From Streptomyces tuirus (GTDB lineage: Bacteria > Actinomycetota > Actinomycetes > Streptomycetales > Streptomycetaceae), in contig NZ_AP023439.1 in NCBI RefSeq assembly GCF_014701095.1, forward strand, positions 1,600,001 through 1,664,000: 64,000 nt of DNA. Direction: 5' to 3'. The position numbers and the translations under genes are program-made. Position 1 is the stretch's first letter. Every line of letters starts with the position of its first letter. Below the pieces are notes generated by a model. That model made no database searches, was not told the origin of the DNA, and saw nothing but the letters and a program-made list of their open reading frames with translations. Shown here piece by piece: positions 7,657-17,896 of the stretch.

Positions 7657-9744
7657 GTGAGCACCAAGCCGACCACCACAGACCTCGAGTGGACCGAGTT
7701 GGACCAGCGGTCCGTCGACACCGCGCGTGTCCTGGCCGCCGATGCCGTACAGAAGGTCGGTAACGGCCATCCGGGTACGGCGATGAGCCTGGCGCCTGCC
7801 GCCTACACCCTCTTCCAGAAGGTGATGCGGCACGACCCGGCGGACGCCGACTGGGTCGGGCGGGACCGCTTCGTGCTGTCCGCCGGCCACTCGTCCCTGA
7901 CCCTCTACACCCAGCTGTACCTGGCCGGCTTCGGCCTGGAGCTGGACGATCTGAAGTCCTTCCGGACCTGGGGCTCGAAGACCCCCGGCCACCCCGAGTA
8001 CGGGCACACGACCGGTGTGGAGACGACCACCGGCCCGCTCGGCCAGGGTGTCGCCAACGCGGTGGGCATGGCGATGGCCTCCCGCTACGAGCGCGGCCTG
8101 TTCGACCCGGAGGCCGCCGAGGGCGAGTCGCCGTTCGACCACTTCATCTACTGCATCGCCGGTGACGGCTGCCTCCAGGAGGGCATCTCCGCCGAGGCGT
8201 CCTCCCTCGCGGGCCACCAGAAGCTCGGCAACCTGATCCTGCTGTGGGACGACAACCACATCTCGATCGAGGGCGACACCGAGACGGCCGTGTCCGAGGA
8301 CACGGCGAAGCGGTACGAGGCGTACGGCTGGCACGTGCAGCGGGTGGCGCCGAAGCCGGACGGCGACCTGGACCCGCACGCGCTGTACGACGCGATCGAG
8401 GCGGCCAAGGCGGTCACCGACCGGCCGTCGTTCATCGCGATGCGCACCATCATCGCCTGGCCCGCCCCGAACGCGCAGAACACCGAGGCGGCACACGGCT
8501 CGGCGCTGGGTGACGACGAGGTGGCCGCGACCAAGCGCGTGCTCGGCTTCGACCCGGAGAAGTCCTTCGAGGTCTCCGACGAGGTCATCTCGCACACCCG
8601 CAAGGCGCTGGAGCGGGGCAAGGCGGCCCGCGCGGTGTGGGAGAAGGCGTACCAGCAGTGGCGGGACAACAACCCCGAGCGCGCCGCGGAGTACGACCGG
8701 ATCGCCAAGGGTGAGCTGCCCACCGGCTGGGCGGAGAAGATCCCGGTCTTCGAGGTCGGCAAGGGCGTGGCCACGCGTGCCGCCTCCGGCAAGGTGCTGC
8801 AGGCCCTCGGCGGGGTCATCCCGGAGCTGTGGGGCGGCTCGGCCGACCTGGCCGGCTCCAACAACACCACGATCGACAAGACCAGCTCCTTCCTCCCGGC
8901 GGACAACCCGCTGCCGGAGGCGAACCCGTACGGCCGCACGATCCACTTCGGTATCCGCGAGCACGCGATGGCCGCCGCGATGAACGGCATCGCGCTGCAC
9001 GGCAACACCCGCATCTACGGCGGCACCTTCCTGGTGTTCTCCGACTACATGCGCAACGCGGTGCGGCTGTCGGCGCTGATGCACCTGCCGGTGACGTACG
9101 TGTGGACGCACGACTCCATCGGTCTCGGCGAGGACGGCCCGACGCACCAGCCGGTCGAGCACCTCGCCGCGCTGCGCGCGATCCCGGGTCTGAACATCGT
9201 GCGCCCGGCGGACGCCAACGAGACCGCGATCGCCTGGCGCGAGATCCTGGCGCGCTGGACGAAGGAGTTCGGCAAGGGCCAGCCGCACGGTCTGGCACTG
9301 ACCCGTCAGGGTGTGCCGACGTACGAGCCCAACGAGGACGCCGCGCGCGGCGGTTACGTGATGTTCGAGGCCGAGGGCGGCGAGCCCGAGGTCATCCTGA
9401 TCGCCACCGGCTCGGAGGTGCACGTCGCCGTCGAGGCGCGCGAGCAGCTCCAGGGCGCCGGCGTGCCCACGCGTGTGGTGTCCATGCCGTCGGTGGAGTG
9501 GTTCGAGCAGCAGGACCAGGGGTACCGGGACAGCGTCCTGCCGCCGTCCGTCCGGGCCCGTGTCGCGGTCGAGGCCGGTATCGGTCTGACCTGGCACAAG
9601 TACGTGGGGGACGCCGGCCGCATCGTTTCCCTGGAGCACTTCGGTGCTTCGGCCGACGGCAAGGTCCTTTTCCGCGAGTTCGGTTTCACTCCCGAGAACG
9701 TGGCCGCCGCCGCGCGGGAATCGATCGCCGCAGCTCAGCGCTGA
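7657..9744 (+). CDS. tkt: Transketolase
   Basis: This TPP enzyme moves two-carbon ketol units between pentose and hexose phosphates in the non-oxidative pentose phosphate pathway. The 695-aa length is standard. The TPP/Mg motif starts [15 protein letters not shown] near residue 169; [13 protein letters not shown] and [16 protein letters not shown] line the cofactor site, and [20 protein letters not shown] is the pyrimidine domain. The GTG start has GGAGAGGAG 12 nt upstream. It is the first gene of a five-gene operon with tal, zwf, opcA and pgl. Confidence 0.97.
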   Translation: MSTKPTTTDLEWTELDQRSVDTARVLAADAVQKVGNGHPGTAMSLAPAAYTLFQKVMRHDPADADWVGRDRFVLSAGHSSLTLYTQLYLAGFGLELDDLKSFRTWGSKTPGHPEYGHTTGVETTTGPLGQGVANAVGMAMASRYERGLFDPEAAEGESPFDHFIYCIAGDGCLQEGISAEASSLAGHQKLGNLILLWDDNHISIEGDTETAVSEDTAKRYEAYGWHVQRVAPKPDGDLDPHALYDAIEAAKAVTDRPSFIAMRTIIAWPAPNAQNTEAAHGSALGDDEVAATKRVLGFDPEKSFEVSDEVISHTRKALERGKAARAVWEKAYQQWRDNNPERAAEYDRIAKGELPTGWAEKIPVFEVGKGVATRAASGKVLQALGGVIPELWGGSADLAGSNNTTIDKTSSFLPADNPLPEANPYGRTIHFGIREHAMAAAMNGIALHGNTRIYGGTFLVFSDYMRNAVRLSALMHLPVTYVWTHDSIGLGEDGPTHQPVEHLAALRAIPGLNIVRPADANETAIAWREILARWTKEFGKGQPHGLALTRQGVPTYEPNEDAARGGYVMFEAEGGEPEVILIATGSEVHVAVEAREQLQGAGVPTRVVSMPSVEWFEQQDQGYRDSVLPPSVRARVAVEAGIGLTWHKYVGDAGRIVSLEHFGASADGKVLFREFGFTPENVAAAARESIAAAQR

Positions 9745-9778
9745 CGCTCATATACGACACGTAGGAGATGGAATTTCC

Positions 9779-10897
9779 ATGACAGACGCACTCAAGCGCC
9801 TCTCCGAGGAGGGCGTCGCGATCTGGCTGGACGACCTGTCGCGCAAGCGGATCACGTCCGGCAACCTCGCCGAGCTGATCGACCAGCAGCACGTCGTGGG
9901 CGTCACCACCAACCCGTCGATCTTCCAGAAGGCGATCTCCCAGGGCGACGGCTACGACACGCAGCTGGCCGACCTCGCCGCCCGCAAGGTCACCGTCGAA
10001 GAGGCCATCCGCATGATCACGACGGCGGACGTCCGTGACGCCGCCGACATCCTGCGCCCGGTCTTCGACGCCACCGGCGGCAAGGACGGCCGGGTCTCGA
10101 TCGAGGTCGACCCGCGCCTGGCGCACAACACGCGGGCGACGGTCGCCGAGGCCAAGCAGCTCGCCTGGCTGGTGGACCGGCCCAACACGCTCATCAAGAT
10201 CCCGGCGACCGAGGCGGGCCTCCCGGCCATCGCCGAGACCATCGGCCTGGGCATCAGCGTCAACGTCACGCTGATCTTCTCCCTGGAGCGTTACCGCCTG
10301 GTCATGGACGCGTTCCTGACCGGCCTGGAGAAGGCCAAGGAGCGCGGCCTGGACCTGTCGCTGATCCACTCCGTGGCGTCGTTCTTCGTGTCCCGCGTGG
10401 ACACCGAGATCGACAAGCGGCTCGACGCGCTGGGCACCGACGAGGCCAAGGCCGCGCGCGGCAAGGCCGGCATCGCCAACGCCCGGCTGGCCTACCAGGC
10501 GTACGAGGAGGTCTTCTCCTCGGACCGCTGGAGCGCCCTGGAGAAGGCGGGCGCCAACAAGCAGCGTCCCCTGTGGGCGTCCACCGGCGTGAAGGACAAG
10601 GCGTACAAGCCCACCATGTACGTCGAAGAACTGGTGGCTCCGAACACGGTGAACACCATGCCGGAGGCGACCCTGTTCGCCACGGAGGAGCAGGGCGAGA
10701 TCCGCGGCAACACCATCGCCGGCACCTACGAGCAGGCCCGCGCCGACCTCGACGCGGTCGAGCGCCTCGGGATCAAGTACGACGACGTGGTGCAGCTGCT
10801 CGAGGAGGAGGGCGTCCAGAAGTTCGAGGACTCCTGGATCGAGCTGCTGAAGTCGACCGAGGCCGAGCTCAAGCGCCTCGCCCCCTCGGAGGGCTGA
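9779..10897 (+). CDS. tal: Transaldolase
   Basis: Transaldolase moves a dihydroxyacetone unit between sedoheptulose-7-phosphate and glyceraldehyde-3-phosphate through a Schiff-base lysine. The 372-aa protein has [15 protein letters not shown] near the N-terminus and the catalytic lysine in [12 protein letters not shown], as in the long actinobacterial/cyanobacterial type. The ATG at 9779 follows GTAGGAGATGG. It lies 34 bp after tkt and its 3' end carries the ribosome binding site for zwf. Confidence 0.96.
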   Translation: MTDALKRLSEEGVAIWLDDLSRKRITSGNLAELIDQQHVVGVTTNPSIFQKAISQGDGYDTQLADLAARKVTVEEAIRMITTADVRDAADILRPVFDATGGKDGRVSIEVDPRLAHNTRATVAEAKQLAWLVDRPNTLIKIPATEAGLPAIAETIGLGISVNVTLIFSLERYRLVMDAFLTGLEKAKERGLDLSLIHSVASFFVSRVDTEIDKRLDALGTDEAKAARGKAGIANARLAYQAYEEVFSSDRWSALEKAGANKQRPLWASTGVKDKAYKPTMYVEELVAPNTVNTMPEATLFATEEQGEIRGNTIAGTYEQARADLDAVERLGIKYDDVVQLLEEEGVQKFEDSWIELLKSTEAELKRLAPSEG

Positions 10898-10901
10898 ACA
10901 G

Positions 10902-12425
10902 GTGTCGAGCAGCAACCCGCTGCGTGACCCCGCGGACCGGCGGCTCCCGCGTATCGCGGGGCCGTCGGGCCTGGTCATCTTCGGCGTCACGGGCGACCTG
11001 TCCCGCAAGAAGCTCATGCCCGCCGTGTACGACCTCGCCAACCGTGGTCTGCTGCCGCCGGGCTTCTCGCTGGTGGGCTTCGCCCGCCGTGAGTGGGCGC
11101 ACGAGGACTTCGCGCAGGAGGTCCACGACGCGGTCAAGGAGCACGCCCGCACGCCCTTTCGCGAGGAGGTCTGGCAGCAGCTCATCCAGGGCATGCGCTT
11201 CGTGCAGGGCACGTTCGACGACGACGACGCGTTCGAGCGGCTGCGCTCCACGATCGAGGAGCTCGACAAGGCGCAGGGCACGGGCGGCAACTTCGCCTTC
11301 TACCTGTCCGTGCCGCCGTCGGCCTTCCCGGTGGTCATCCAGCAGCTGAAGAAGCACCAGCTGGCCGACCAGACGGGCGGTTCCTGGCGGCGCGCGGTCA
11401 TCGAGAAGCCGTTCGGCCACGACCTCGCCTCGGCCGAGGAGCTGAACGCGATCGTCCACGAGGTGTTCGCCCCGGAGCAGGTGTTCCGGATCGACCACTA
11501 CCTGGGCAAGGAGACCGTCCAGAACATCCTGGCGCTGCGCTTCGCCAACACGATGTTCGAGCCGATCTGGAACCGGTCCTTCGTGGACCATGTGCAGATC
11601 ACCATGGCCGAGGACATCGGCATCGGCGGCCGGGCCGGCTACTACGACGGCATCGGCGCCGCCCGTGACGTCATCCAGAACCACCTCCTCCAGCTCATGG
11701 CGCTGACGGCCATGGAGGAGCCGGCCTCCTTCGACGCGGACGCGCTGGCCGCCGAGAAGACCAAGGTGCTCGGTGCCGTGCGGCTGCCGAAGGACCTGGG
11801 CCGGGACACCGTGCGCGGCCAGTACTCCGCGGGCTGGCAGGGCGGCACCAAGGTGCGCGGCTACCTCGAGGAGGACGGCATCAACGACTCCTCGAAGACG
11901 GACACCTACGCCGCGATCAAGCTGGAGATCGACAACCGCCGCTGGGCGGGCGTCCCCTTCTATCTGCGCACCGGCAAGCGGCTGGGCCGCCGCGTGACGG
12001 AGATCGCCGTCGTCTTCCAGCGGGCCCCGCACTCCCCGTTCGACTCCACGGCCACCGAGGAGCTCGGCTCCAACGCGATCGTCATCCGCGTCCAGCCGGA
12101 CGAGGGCGTCACGGTCCGCTTCGGCTCGAAGGTGCCGGGCACGTCGATGGAGATCCGGGACGTGTCGATGGACTTCGCGTACGGCGAGTCCTTCACGGAG
12201 TCCAGCCCGGAGGCCTACGAGCGTCTGATCCTGGACGTTCTGCTCGGTGACTCCAACCTCTTCCCGCGTACCGAGGAGGTCGAGCTGTCCTGGAAGATCC
12301 TCGACCCGATCGAGCAGTACTGGGAGAAGACCGGCAAGCCCGCCCAGTATCCGGCCGGTACCTGGGGGCCCGTCGAGGCGGACGAGATGCTCGCACGAGA
12401 CGGACGGAGCTGGCGCAGGCCATGA
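10902..12425 (+). CDS. zwf: Glucose-6-phosphate 1-dehydrogenase
   Basis: It oxidises glucose-6-phosphate to 6-phosphogluconolactone and makes NADPH. The 507-aa protein shows the nucleotide-binding start GLVIFGVTGDLSRKKLMPA, the active-site motif RIDHYLGKETVQNI and RAVIEKPFGHD. GTG 10902 is served by GGAGG inside the end of tal, 4 bp upstream. The stop overlaps opcA as ATGA, and the OpcA protein is the known partner of this enzyme in actinobacteria. Confidence 0.97.
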   Translation: MSSSNPLRDPADRRLPRIAGPSGLVIFGVTGDLSRKKLMPAVYDLANRGLLPPGFSLVGFARREWAHEDFAQEVHDAVKEHARTPFREEVWQQLIQGMRFVQGTFDDDDAFERLRSTIEELDKAQGTGGNFAFYLSVPPSAFPVVIQQLKKHQLADQTGGSWRRAVIEKPFGHDLASAEELNAIVHEVFAPEQVFRIDHYLGKETVQNILALRFANTMFEPIWNRSFVDHVQITMAEDIGIGGRAGYYDGIGAARDVIQNHLLQLMALTAMEEPASFDADALAAEKTKVLGAVRLPKDLGRDTVRGQYSAGWQGGTKVRGYLEEDGINDSSKTDTYAAIKLEIDNRRWAGVPFYLRTGKRLGRRVTEIAVVFQRAPHSPFDSTATEELGSNAIVIRVQPDEGVTVRFGSKVPGTSMEIRDVSMDFAYGESFTESSPEAYERLILDVLLGDSNLFPRTEEVELSWKILDPIEQYWEKTGKPAQYPAGTWGPVEADEMLARDGRSWRRP

Positions 12426-13513
12426 AGATCGACCTGACCGACACCACGGCAAGCAAGATCAACAAGGCGCTGGTCCAGGGCCGCCGGGCGATCGGCACCC
12501 CGGCGGTCGGCATGGTGCTCACGCTCGTCATCGTGACGGACGAGGAGAACGCCTACGACGCGCTGAAGGCCGCGAGCGACGCCGCGCACGAGCATCCCTC
12601 GCGCACGCTGGTGGTCATCAAGCGTGTCTCCCGCTCGCCCCGCGACCGCACGCAGTCCCGTCTGGACGCCGAGGTACGGGTCGGCGCTGACGCGGGCACC
12701 GGCGAGACGGTCGTGCTCCGGCTGTACGGCGAGGTCGCGGACCATGCCCAGTCGGTCGTGCTGCCGCTGCTGCTGCCGGACGCCCCGGTCGTGGTGTGGT
12801 GGCCGGTGAACGCGCCGCTCGACCCGGCGAAGGACCCCCTGGGTGCCCTCGCGCAGCGCCGCGTCACCGACACGTACTCCTCCGAGCAGCCGGTACGGGA
12901 CCTGTCCACCCGGTCGAGGGCCTACACCCCTGGCGACACGGACCTGTCCTGGACCCGCATCACGCCCTGGCGCTCCATGCTGGCGGCGGCCCTCGACCAG
13001 GTCCCGTGCGAGGTCCGGGCCGTCGAGGTGGAGGGCGAGGAGTTCAACCCGAGCTGTGAGCTGCTGGCGATGTGGCTCGCGGACCGGCTGGACGTCCCCG
13101 TGCAGCGGTCGCTGTCCAGCGGGCCCGGTCTGACGGCGGTCCGGATGGACACCAACTGCGGCCCGATCAAGCTGGACCGGGCCGACGGCTCGCTGGCGAC
13201 GCTCTCCATCGAGGGCCAGCCGGACCGGGCGGTGGCGCTGAAGCGCCGGGAGACGGCCGAGCTGATGGCGGAGGAGCTGCGGCGTCTGGACCCGGACGAC
13301 ACGTACGCGTCGGCGCTGCGGTACGGGGTGGAGCGGCTGAAGTCCTCGTCGGCGGTGCCGGCGGTGCCCAAAAGTGAGGGGCGAGCAGGACTCGCCCTCC
13401 CCGCTCCCGTTGAAAGGGCTGCGAAAGCACCCGCCGCGGCAGCGACGGCGCAGGCACCGGTGAGGCGGGAGCCGCCCGAGCTGGAACCGGTACGGAAGGC
13501 GACGACGAAGTGA
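12422..13513 (+). CDS. opcA: Glucose-6-phosphate dehydrogenase assembly/allosteric protein OpcA
   Basis: OpcA helps G6PDH assemble or respond to redox state in cyanobacteria and actinobacteria. The 363-aa protein has the family stretch VVVWWPVNAPLDPAKDPLGA and ITPWRSMLAAALDQ. ATGA overlap with zwf upstream and GTGA overlap with pgl downstream mean tight co-translation. The last 50 residues are Ala/Pro-rich and poorly conserved in my memory of the family. They include a segment encoded by an inverted repeat (GGGCGAG / CTCGCCC near 13380-13399). Confidence 0.95.
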   Translation: MKIDLTDTTASKINKALVQGRRAIGTPAVGMVLTLVIVTDEENAYDALKAASDAAHEHPSRTLVVIKRVSRSPRDRTQSRLDAEVRVGADAGTGETVVLRLYGEVADHAQSVVLPLLLPDAPVVVWWPVNAPLDPAKDPLGALAQRRVTDTYSSEQPVRDLSTRSRAYTPGDTDLSWTRITPWRSMLAAALDQVPCEVRAVEVEGEEFNPSCELLAMWLADRLDVPVQRSLSSGPGLTAVRMDTNCGPIKLDRADGSLATLSIEGQPDRAVALKRRETAELMAEELRRLDPDDTYASALRYGVERLKSSSAVPAVPKSEGRAGLALPAPVERAAKAPAAAATAQAPVRREPPELEPVRKATTK

Positions 13514-14295
13514 GTACGGCACCGCAGCTGGTCGTGCACCGCGACAAGGAGCTGATGGCGCAGGCCGCGGCGGCCCGGCTGATCACCAGGATCGTGGACG
13601 CGCAGGCCTCCCGGGGTTCGGCGTCCGTGGTCCTGACGGGCGGCCGCAACGGCAACGGCCTGCTGGCCGCGCTGGCCTCGGCGCCCGCCCGGGACGCGAT
13701 CGACTGGAGCCGGCTCGACCTCTGGTGGGGCGACGAGCGGTTCCTGCCCGAGGGTGACCCCGAGCGCAACGTCACCCAGGCCAGGCAGGCTCTGCTCGAC
13801 TCGGTGCCGCTCGATCCGAAGCGGGTGCACCCGATGCCCGCGTCGGACGGGCCGTACGGCAGCGACGTGGACGCGGCGGCGGCCGCGTACGCGGAGGAGC
13901 TGGCAGCGGCGGCGGGCCCGGAGAACCACGGGCCCGTGCCCACGTTCGACGTACTGATGCTGGGCGTCGGACCGGACACGCATGTCGCGTCGCTGTTCCC
14001 GGAGCTGCCGGCGGTCAGGGAGACCGACCGCACGGTGGTCGGCGTCCACGGCGCGCCCAAGCCGCCGCCGACCCGGGTGACGCTGACGCTGCCGGCGATC
14101 CGGGCGGCGCGGGAGGTATGGCTCCTGGCCGCGGGTGAGGACAAGGCCCAGGCGGTGGCGATCGCCCTGTCGGGAGCGGGAGAGATCCAGGCCCCGGCGG
14201 CGGGGGCGTACGGCAGGAGCCGGACCCTGTGGCTCCTGGACGCGGCGGCGGCTTCCCAACTGCCGCGTTCGCTGTATCCACCGGCATCACCGTGA
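13510..14295 (+). CDS. pgl: 6-phosphogluconolactonase
   Basis: It hydrolyses 6-phosphogluconolactone, the product of Zwf, to 6-phosphogluconate. The 261-aa protein has the SVVLTGGRNGNGLLAAL loop (often G-G-[ST]-T in homologues), WWGDERFLPEGDPERN and LMLGVGPDTHVASLFP, the family's sugar-phosphate site. The GTG start overlaps the opcA stop as GTGA. It ends the operon and is followed at once by a strong hairpin. Confidence 0.95.
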   Translation: MSTAPQLVVHRDKELMAQAAAARLITRIVDAQASRGSASVVLTGGRNGNGLLAALASAPARDAIDWSRLDLWWGDERFLPEGDPERNVTQARQALLDSVPLDPKRVHPMPASDGPYGSDVDAAAAAYAEELAAAAGPENHGPVPTFDVLMLGVGPDTHVASLFPELPAVRETDRTVVGVHGAPKPPPTRVTLTLPAIRAAREVWLLAAGEDKAQAVAIALSGAGEIQAPAAGAYGRSRTLWLLDAAAASQLPRSLYPPASP

Positions 14296-14300
14296 ACGCC

Positions 14301-14335
14301 TCGGGCCCCCACTTCGTGGCGAAGTGGGGGCCCGA
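14301..14335. terminator. Bidirectional hairpin terminator between pgl and the sugar importer
   Basis: A 16-bp perfect stem (14301-14316 with 14320-14335) with a 3-nt loop, TGG. It ends the tkt-pgl operon and faces the convergent sugar ABC operon. Confidence 0.85.
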
Positions 14336-14353
14336 AACGCGTGTGGCCATGGG

Positions 14354-15193
14354 CTATTTGACCGAACCGGCCATCACGCCCTGTACGAAGTGCCGCTGGA
14401 AGGCGAAGAACACGACCACCGGAACCACCAGGGATACGAACGCCCCCGGTGCCAGCACATCGATGTTGCTTCCGAACTGGCGTATCTGGGACTGGAGTTC
14501 CACGGTCAGCGGTTGGGACGCGCTGTCCGCGAACAGCAGCGCCACCAGCATGTCGTTCCACACCCACAGGAACTGGAAGATGGCCAGGGAGGCGATCGCG
14601 GGTCGTCCCACGGGCAGGACGAGCCGTGTGAAGATGCGCCACTCGGTGCCGCCGTCCATGCGCGCTGCCTCCAGCATCTCCTTCGGCATCTCGGCGAAGT
14701 AGTTGCGGAGCAGGAACACCGCGAAGGGCAGGCCGTAGGCCACGTGGAAGAGGATCACACCGGGGATCGTGCCGAACAGGCCGAGCTGGCCGAAGAGTTT
14801 AGCGACCGGCAGCAGACCGATCTGCACGGGCACCACCAGCAGCGCGACCACGACCAGGAAGATCGTCTCCCGCCCGGGGAAGTCCAGCCAGGCGAAGGCG
14901 TACCCCGCGAGCGCCGCGACGACCACGACCAGCACGGTCGTCGGCACCGATATCAGCACCGTGTTCCAGAACGCCTGTGTGATCCCGGCGTTCCCCAGCA
15001 GCGACGAGTAGTTGTCGAAGGACAGCTGCCCGGGGCTGGAGAACACCGTCCACCAGCCGCCCTTCGCCGTGTCCTCGGCGGACCGCAGCGAGGACAGGAA
15101 GAGTCCGGCCAGCGGTGTCATCCACACCAGGCCGATCAGCACCAGAAAGGCCTGGACTGCCCCGTTGCCCAACCCGCGCCGGACCGCGTTCAT
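14354..15193 (-). CDS. Carbohydrate ABC transporter permease (MalG type)
   Basis: The 279-aa inner-membrane permease has about six helices and the EAA loop EAARMDGGTEWRIFTRLVLP that docks onto the ATPase. RNYFAEMPKEM and VWNDMLVALLF are typical of MalG-like sugar permeases. The ATG at 15193 overlaps the stop of the upstream permease as ATGA. It is last in the operon alpha-glucosidase, binding protein, permease, permease. No ATPase gene is nearby. Streptomyces importers of this class often share the MsiK ATPase encoded elsewhere, which would explain its absence. Confidence 0.9.
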   Translation of the reverse strand: MNAVRRGLGNGAVQAFLVLIGLVWMTPLAGLFLSSLRSAEDTAKGGWWTVFSSPGQLSFDNYSSLLGNAGITQAFWNTVLISVPTTVLVVVVAALAGYAFAWLDFPGRETIFLVVVALLVVPVQIGLLPVAKLFGQLGLFGTIPGVILFHVAYGLPFAVFLLRNYFAEMPKEMLEAARMDGGTEWRIFTRLVLPVGRPAIASLAIFQFLWVWNDMLVALLFADSASQPLTVELQSQIRQFGSNIDVLAPGAFVSLVVPVVVFFAFQRHFVQGVMAGSVK

Positions 15194-16551
15194 CGCTGAC
15201 TCCTTCGGAAGCGGCGGACGTTGAACACCATGGCCGGGACGACCAGCAGCAGCAGGAGCACGCCGAGCGCGCTGCCGAGCCCCTGGTTGTTGCCGCCGCC
15301 GAACGACACCAGCCACATCTGCGTCGCGAGGACGGTCGCGTCCTCCTGCACGGGACCGGGCGCGATGATGTAGACGAGGTCGAAGACCTTCATCACGTTG
15401 ATGACGAGGGTGATGAAGACGACCGACAGCACCGGTGCCAGTAGCGGCACGGTGATCCGCCGGAAGATCTGCCACTCGTTCGCGCCGTCCATCCGCGCCG
15501 CCTCCAGGGCGTCGCGCGGCAGCGTCGACAGACCCGCCCCGATCAGCACCATGGCGAAGCCGGTCCAGATCCACAGGTACGCGCCGATGATCGCCGGGGT
15601 GACCAGCGCCGGCCCGAGCCAGGAGACGCCCTCGTAGGGCTGGGCGAAGTTCGACGACGGCAGCTTCACCTCGTAGGAGCCCGATGCGAGGCCCTCGAAG
15701 CGGAAGGAGCCGTCGGCTGCCGTGGTGGTCGCGGCGATCGTCTCGCCGTCGCGGACCGCCTCGACCTTCATCTCCGGCAGTCCGCTCTCCCGCCGGTCGA
15801 CCTTCCCCTGCTCCCCTCCCCCGCCGGGCGTGAAGTCCAGGTAGACCACACCGCGCAGTTCGTCGGCGGCGGCCTTGCGCCCCGCCGCCGCGTAGGCCGG
15901 CTCGGCCCCGCCCGGCAGGTCACCGGGCCGCACGCCGACCAGGCCCAGCGCCACCGCGTCCCCGGGCGCCACGCTCGTGCTCGTGCGGTACGAGCCGTCC
16001 TTGTCCTTCGTCAGGCCATGGGCGTCTCGCGCCCGGGCCGTCGGATAGGAGGACTCCCCCTTGAAGGCGTCGTGGACGGAGACCACGGCGGCGTTGAGCA
16101 CGCCCTTGTCGGGGTCCTCGTCGTAGGCGAGCCGGAAGATGATGCCCGCGGCGAGGAAGGAGACCGCCATCGGCATGAAGAGGAGCAGTTTGAAGGCCGT
16201 GGCCCAGCGGACCTTCTCCACCAGTACGGCGAGGATCAGCCCGAGGCCGGTGAGCAGGGCCGGGGCGATGACGACCCAGATGGCCGTGTTGCGGACGGCC
16301 TTGAGGGTCGCCGGGTCGCGGAACATCTCGGCGTAGTTGCCGCCGCCGACGAAGCTCGTCCCGGAGGCGTCGAAGAAGCTGCGGCCGATGCTGAACAGCA
16401 CGGGGTAGACGACGAGCGCGCCGAGCAGCAGCAGTGCGGGGAGCACGAACAGCAGGGCGATGATCTTCCCGCGCCGGCGCAGTCGCCGGGTGCGGTCGGC
16501 GACCGGGCCGGGCGGTGGGGAGCTCGTGTCTTTCACGAGGGTCGCTGTCAT
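15190..16551 (-). CDS. Carbohydrate ABC transporter permease (MalF type) with an inserted beta-sandwich-like domain
   Basis: This 453-aa permease is about 150 residues longer than usual MalF-type proteins of this family. Helices flank an extra region at residues about 150-305, between IIFRLAYDEDPDKG and WLGPALVTPAII. Its second half (GVVYLDFTPGG, GLPEMKVEAVRDGETIA, ADGSFRFEGLASGSYEVKLP) looks like a carboxypeptidase-regulatory or Cna-B beta-sandwich. The EAA loop is EAARMDGANEWQIFRRITVP. I start at ATG 16551, 6 bp after the binding-protein stop. The insert is probably outside the membrane and could touch the binding protein; that is inference. Confidence 0.88.
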   Translation of the reverse strand: MTATLVKDTSSPPPGPVADRTRRLRRRGKIIALLFVLPALLLLGALVVYPVLFSIGRSFFDASGTSFVGGGNYAEMFRDPATLKAVRNTAIWVVIAPALLTGLGLILAVLVEKVRWATAFKLLLFMPMAVSFLAAGIIFRLAYDEDPDKGVLNAAVVSVHDAFKGESSYPTARARDAHGLTKDKDGSYRTSTSVAPGDAVALGLVGVRPGDLPGGAEPAYAAAGRKAAADELRGVVYLDFTPGGGGEQGKVDRRESGLPEMKVEAVRDGETIAATTTAADGSFRFEGLASGSYEVKLPSSNFAQPYEGVSWLGPALVTPAIIGAYLWIWTGFAMVLIGAGLSTLPRDALEAARMDGANEWQIFRRITVPLLAPVLSVVFITLVINVMKVFDLVYIIAPGPVQEDATVLATQMWLVSFGGGNNQGLGSALGVLLLLLVVPAMVFNVRRFRRSQR

Positions 16552-16556
16552 GCGTA

Positions 16557-17882
16557 TCAGTCCTGGTACGCCTTGGCCGCCGCGGCCTCCAGCTTCGCCG
16601 CGGTGCCCTTCGGGTCGGACGGGTCGCGCAGGAAGTCCTGGAGGAGCTTCCACTCGCCGGTGCCCTTCGTGCCGCCGAAGGCCGCCGGGGCCTGGTCGGA
16701 CATGTCGAAGCGGACCGAGTCCCCGGCCTCGACGAGGGACTTGGCGGTGGCGCGGGTGACGTCGTCGCCGTAGGAGGCGAGGTCGAGCTTCTTGTTCGGG
16801 GAGAGGAAGCCGCCGGCCTCGGCCCACACCGCGGAGGCCTCGGGCGTCGACAGGTACTCCAGGAGGGCCTGGGCGGCCTTCTGGTTCTTGCCGTCCTTGA
16901 GGACGACGGCGGCGTCACCGCCGCTGACGACGGGTGCCTCGCCGCCGCCGACCGCCGGGAACGGGAAGAAGTTCGCGTCCTGGCCGACCTTCTTGCCGAA
17001 CTGGTCCTTGGCGACACCGGCGACGAAGTCGCCCTCGTAGACCATGCCGGCCTCGGGCTCGGGGCCGAACACCTTCTCCACCGAGCCGGGGAAGTCGGTG
17101 TTCAGGGCGCCCTTCTGGCCGCCGGCGATGAGCTGCTTGTCCTTGAAGAGCTTGCCGAGGGTGGTGAGGGCGTCGACGACGGAGGCGTCGGTCCACTTCA
17201 GCTGGTGGGCGGCGAGGGCGTCGTACTTCTCGGGGCCGGACTGGGAAAGGTAGACGTTCTCGAACCAGTCGGTGAGGGTCCAGCCGTCCTGTCCGGCGAC
17301 GGAGAACGCGGCGAGGCCGGAGTCGGACACGGTCTTCCCGGCCTTGAGCATGTCGTCGTAGGACTTCGGCGGCTTCACACCGGCCTGCTCGAGGGCGTCG
17401 GGGCTGTACCAGACGGTCGACTTGTGGGCGGCCTTGAAGTACAGGCCGTAGAGCTTGCCGTCGACGCTGCCGTACTTCTTCCACACGGGGGCGTAGCCCG
17501 CGTCGACGGCCTGCTCGGTCTTCGTCGACAGCGGCTTGAGCCAGCCCTTCTGCGCGAACTGCTTGAGCACGCCGACCTGCGGGACCATCACGACGTCGGG
17601 GGCGTTGCCGCCCTCGATCTTGCTGCCGACGACGGTGGAGACGTTGTCGCCGGTGGACGTGAACTGCGTCTTGGCGCCGGTCTTCTCGGTGAAGGCGTCG
17701 AGCACCTTCTGGAAGTTCTTCTGCTCGGTGCCGGACCAGACACCGGCCACGGTGATCGTCTGGCCGTCGAGCGCCTTGTCGCCGCCGCCGGCCGAGACGG
17801 GCCCGCCGCCGCAGGCGGTCGCGCCGAGCGCCAGGACGAGTGCGGTGCAGCCGGTGAGCAGGGTGGTACGTCGTCGCATCAT
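16557..17882 (-). CDS. Sugar ABC transporter substrate-binding lipoprotein
   Basis: The 441-aa protein has a signal peptide with twin-charge start MMRRRTT, a hydrophobic core and a lipobox LGATAC, so it should be lipid-anchored outside the cell. The body is a family-1 (MalE-like) binding fold: TITVAGVWSGTEQKNFQKVL, GNAPDVVMVPQ and DGKLYGLYFKAAHKSTVWY. With a GH13 glucosidase upstream, alpha-glucosides are the likely ligands; this is inference from context. Four 15-bp tandem repeats occupy its leader (17897-17955). AAGGGA 9 nt before the ATG is the ribosome binding site. Confidence 0.9.
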   Translation of the reverse strand: MMRRRTTLLTGCTALVLALGATACGGGPVSAGGGDKALDGQTITVAGVWSGTEQKNFQKVLDAFTEKTGAKTQFTSTGDNVSTVVGSKIEGGNAPDVVMVPQVGVLKQFAQKGWLKPLSTKTEQAVDAGYAPVWKKYGSVDGKLYGLYFKAAHKSTVWYSPDALEQAGVKPPKSYDDMLKAGKTVSDSGLAAFSVAGQDGWTLTDWFENVYLSQSGPEKYDALAAHQLKWTDASVVDALTTLGKLFKDKQLIAGGQKGALNTDFPGSVEKVFGPEPEAGMVYEGDFVAGVAKDQFGKKVGQDANFFPFPAVGGGEAPVVSGGDAAVVLKDGKNQKAAQALLEYLSTPEASAVWAEAGGFLSPNKKLDLASYGDDVTRATAKSLVEAGDSVRFDMSDQAPAAFGGTKGTGEWKLLQDFLRDPSDPKGTAAKLEAAAAKAYQD

Positions 17883-17896
17883 CGTTGATGTCCCTT

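Noticed and set aside
7381..9639. Long minus-strand open frame opposite tkt.
   Set aside because: It is antisense to a fully conserved transketolase and its peptide is low-complexity.
14354..15193. Incomplete sugar transporter because no ATPase gene is present.
   Set aside because: Streptomyces sugar importers commonly share one MsiK ATPase encoded elsewhere, so the lack is normal.
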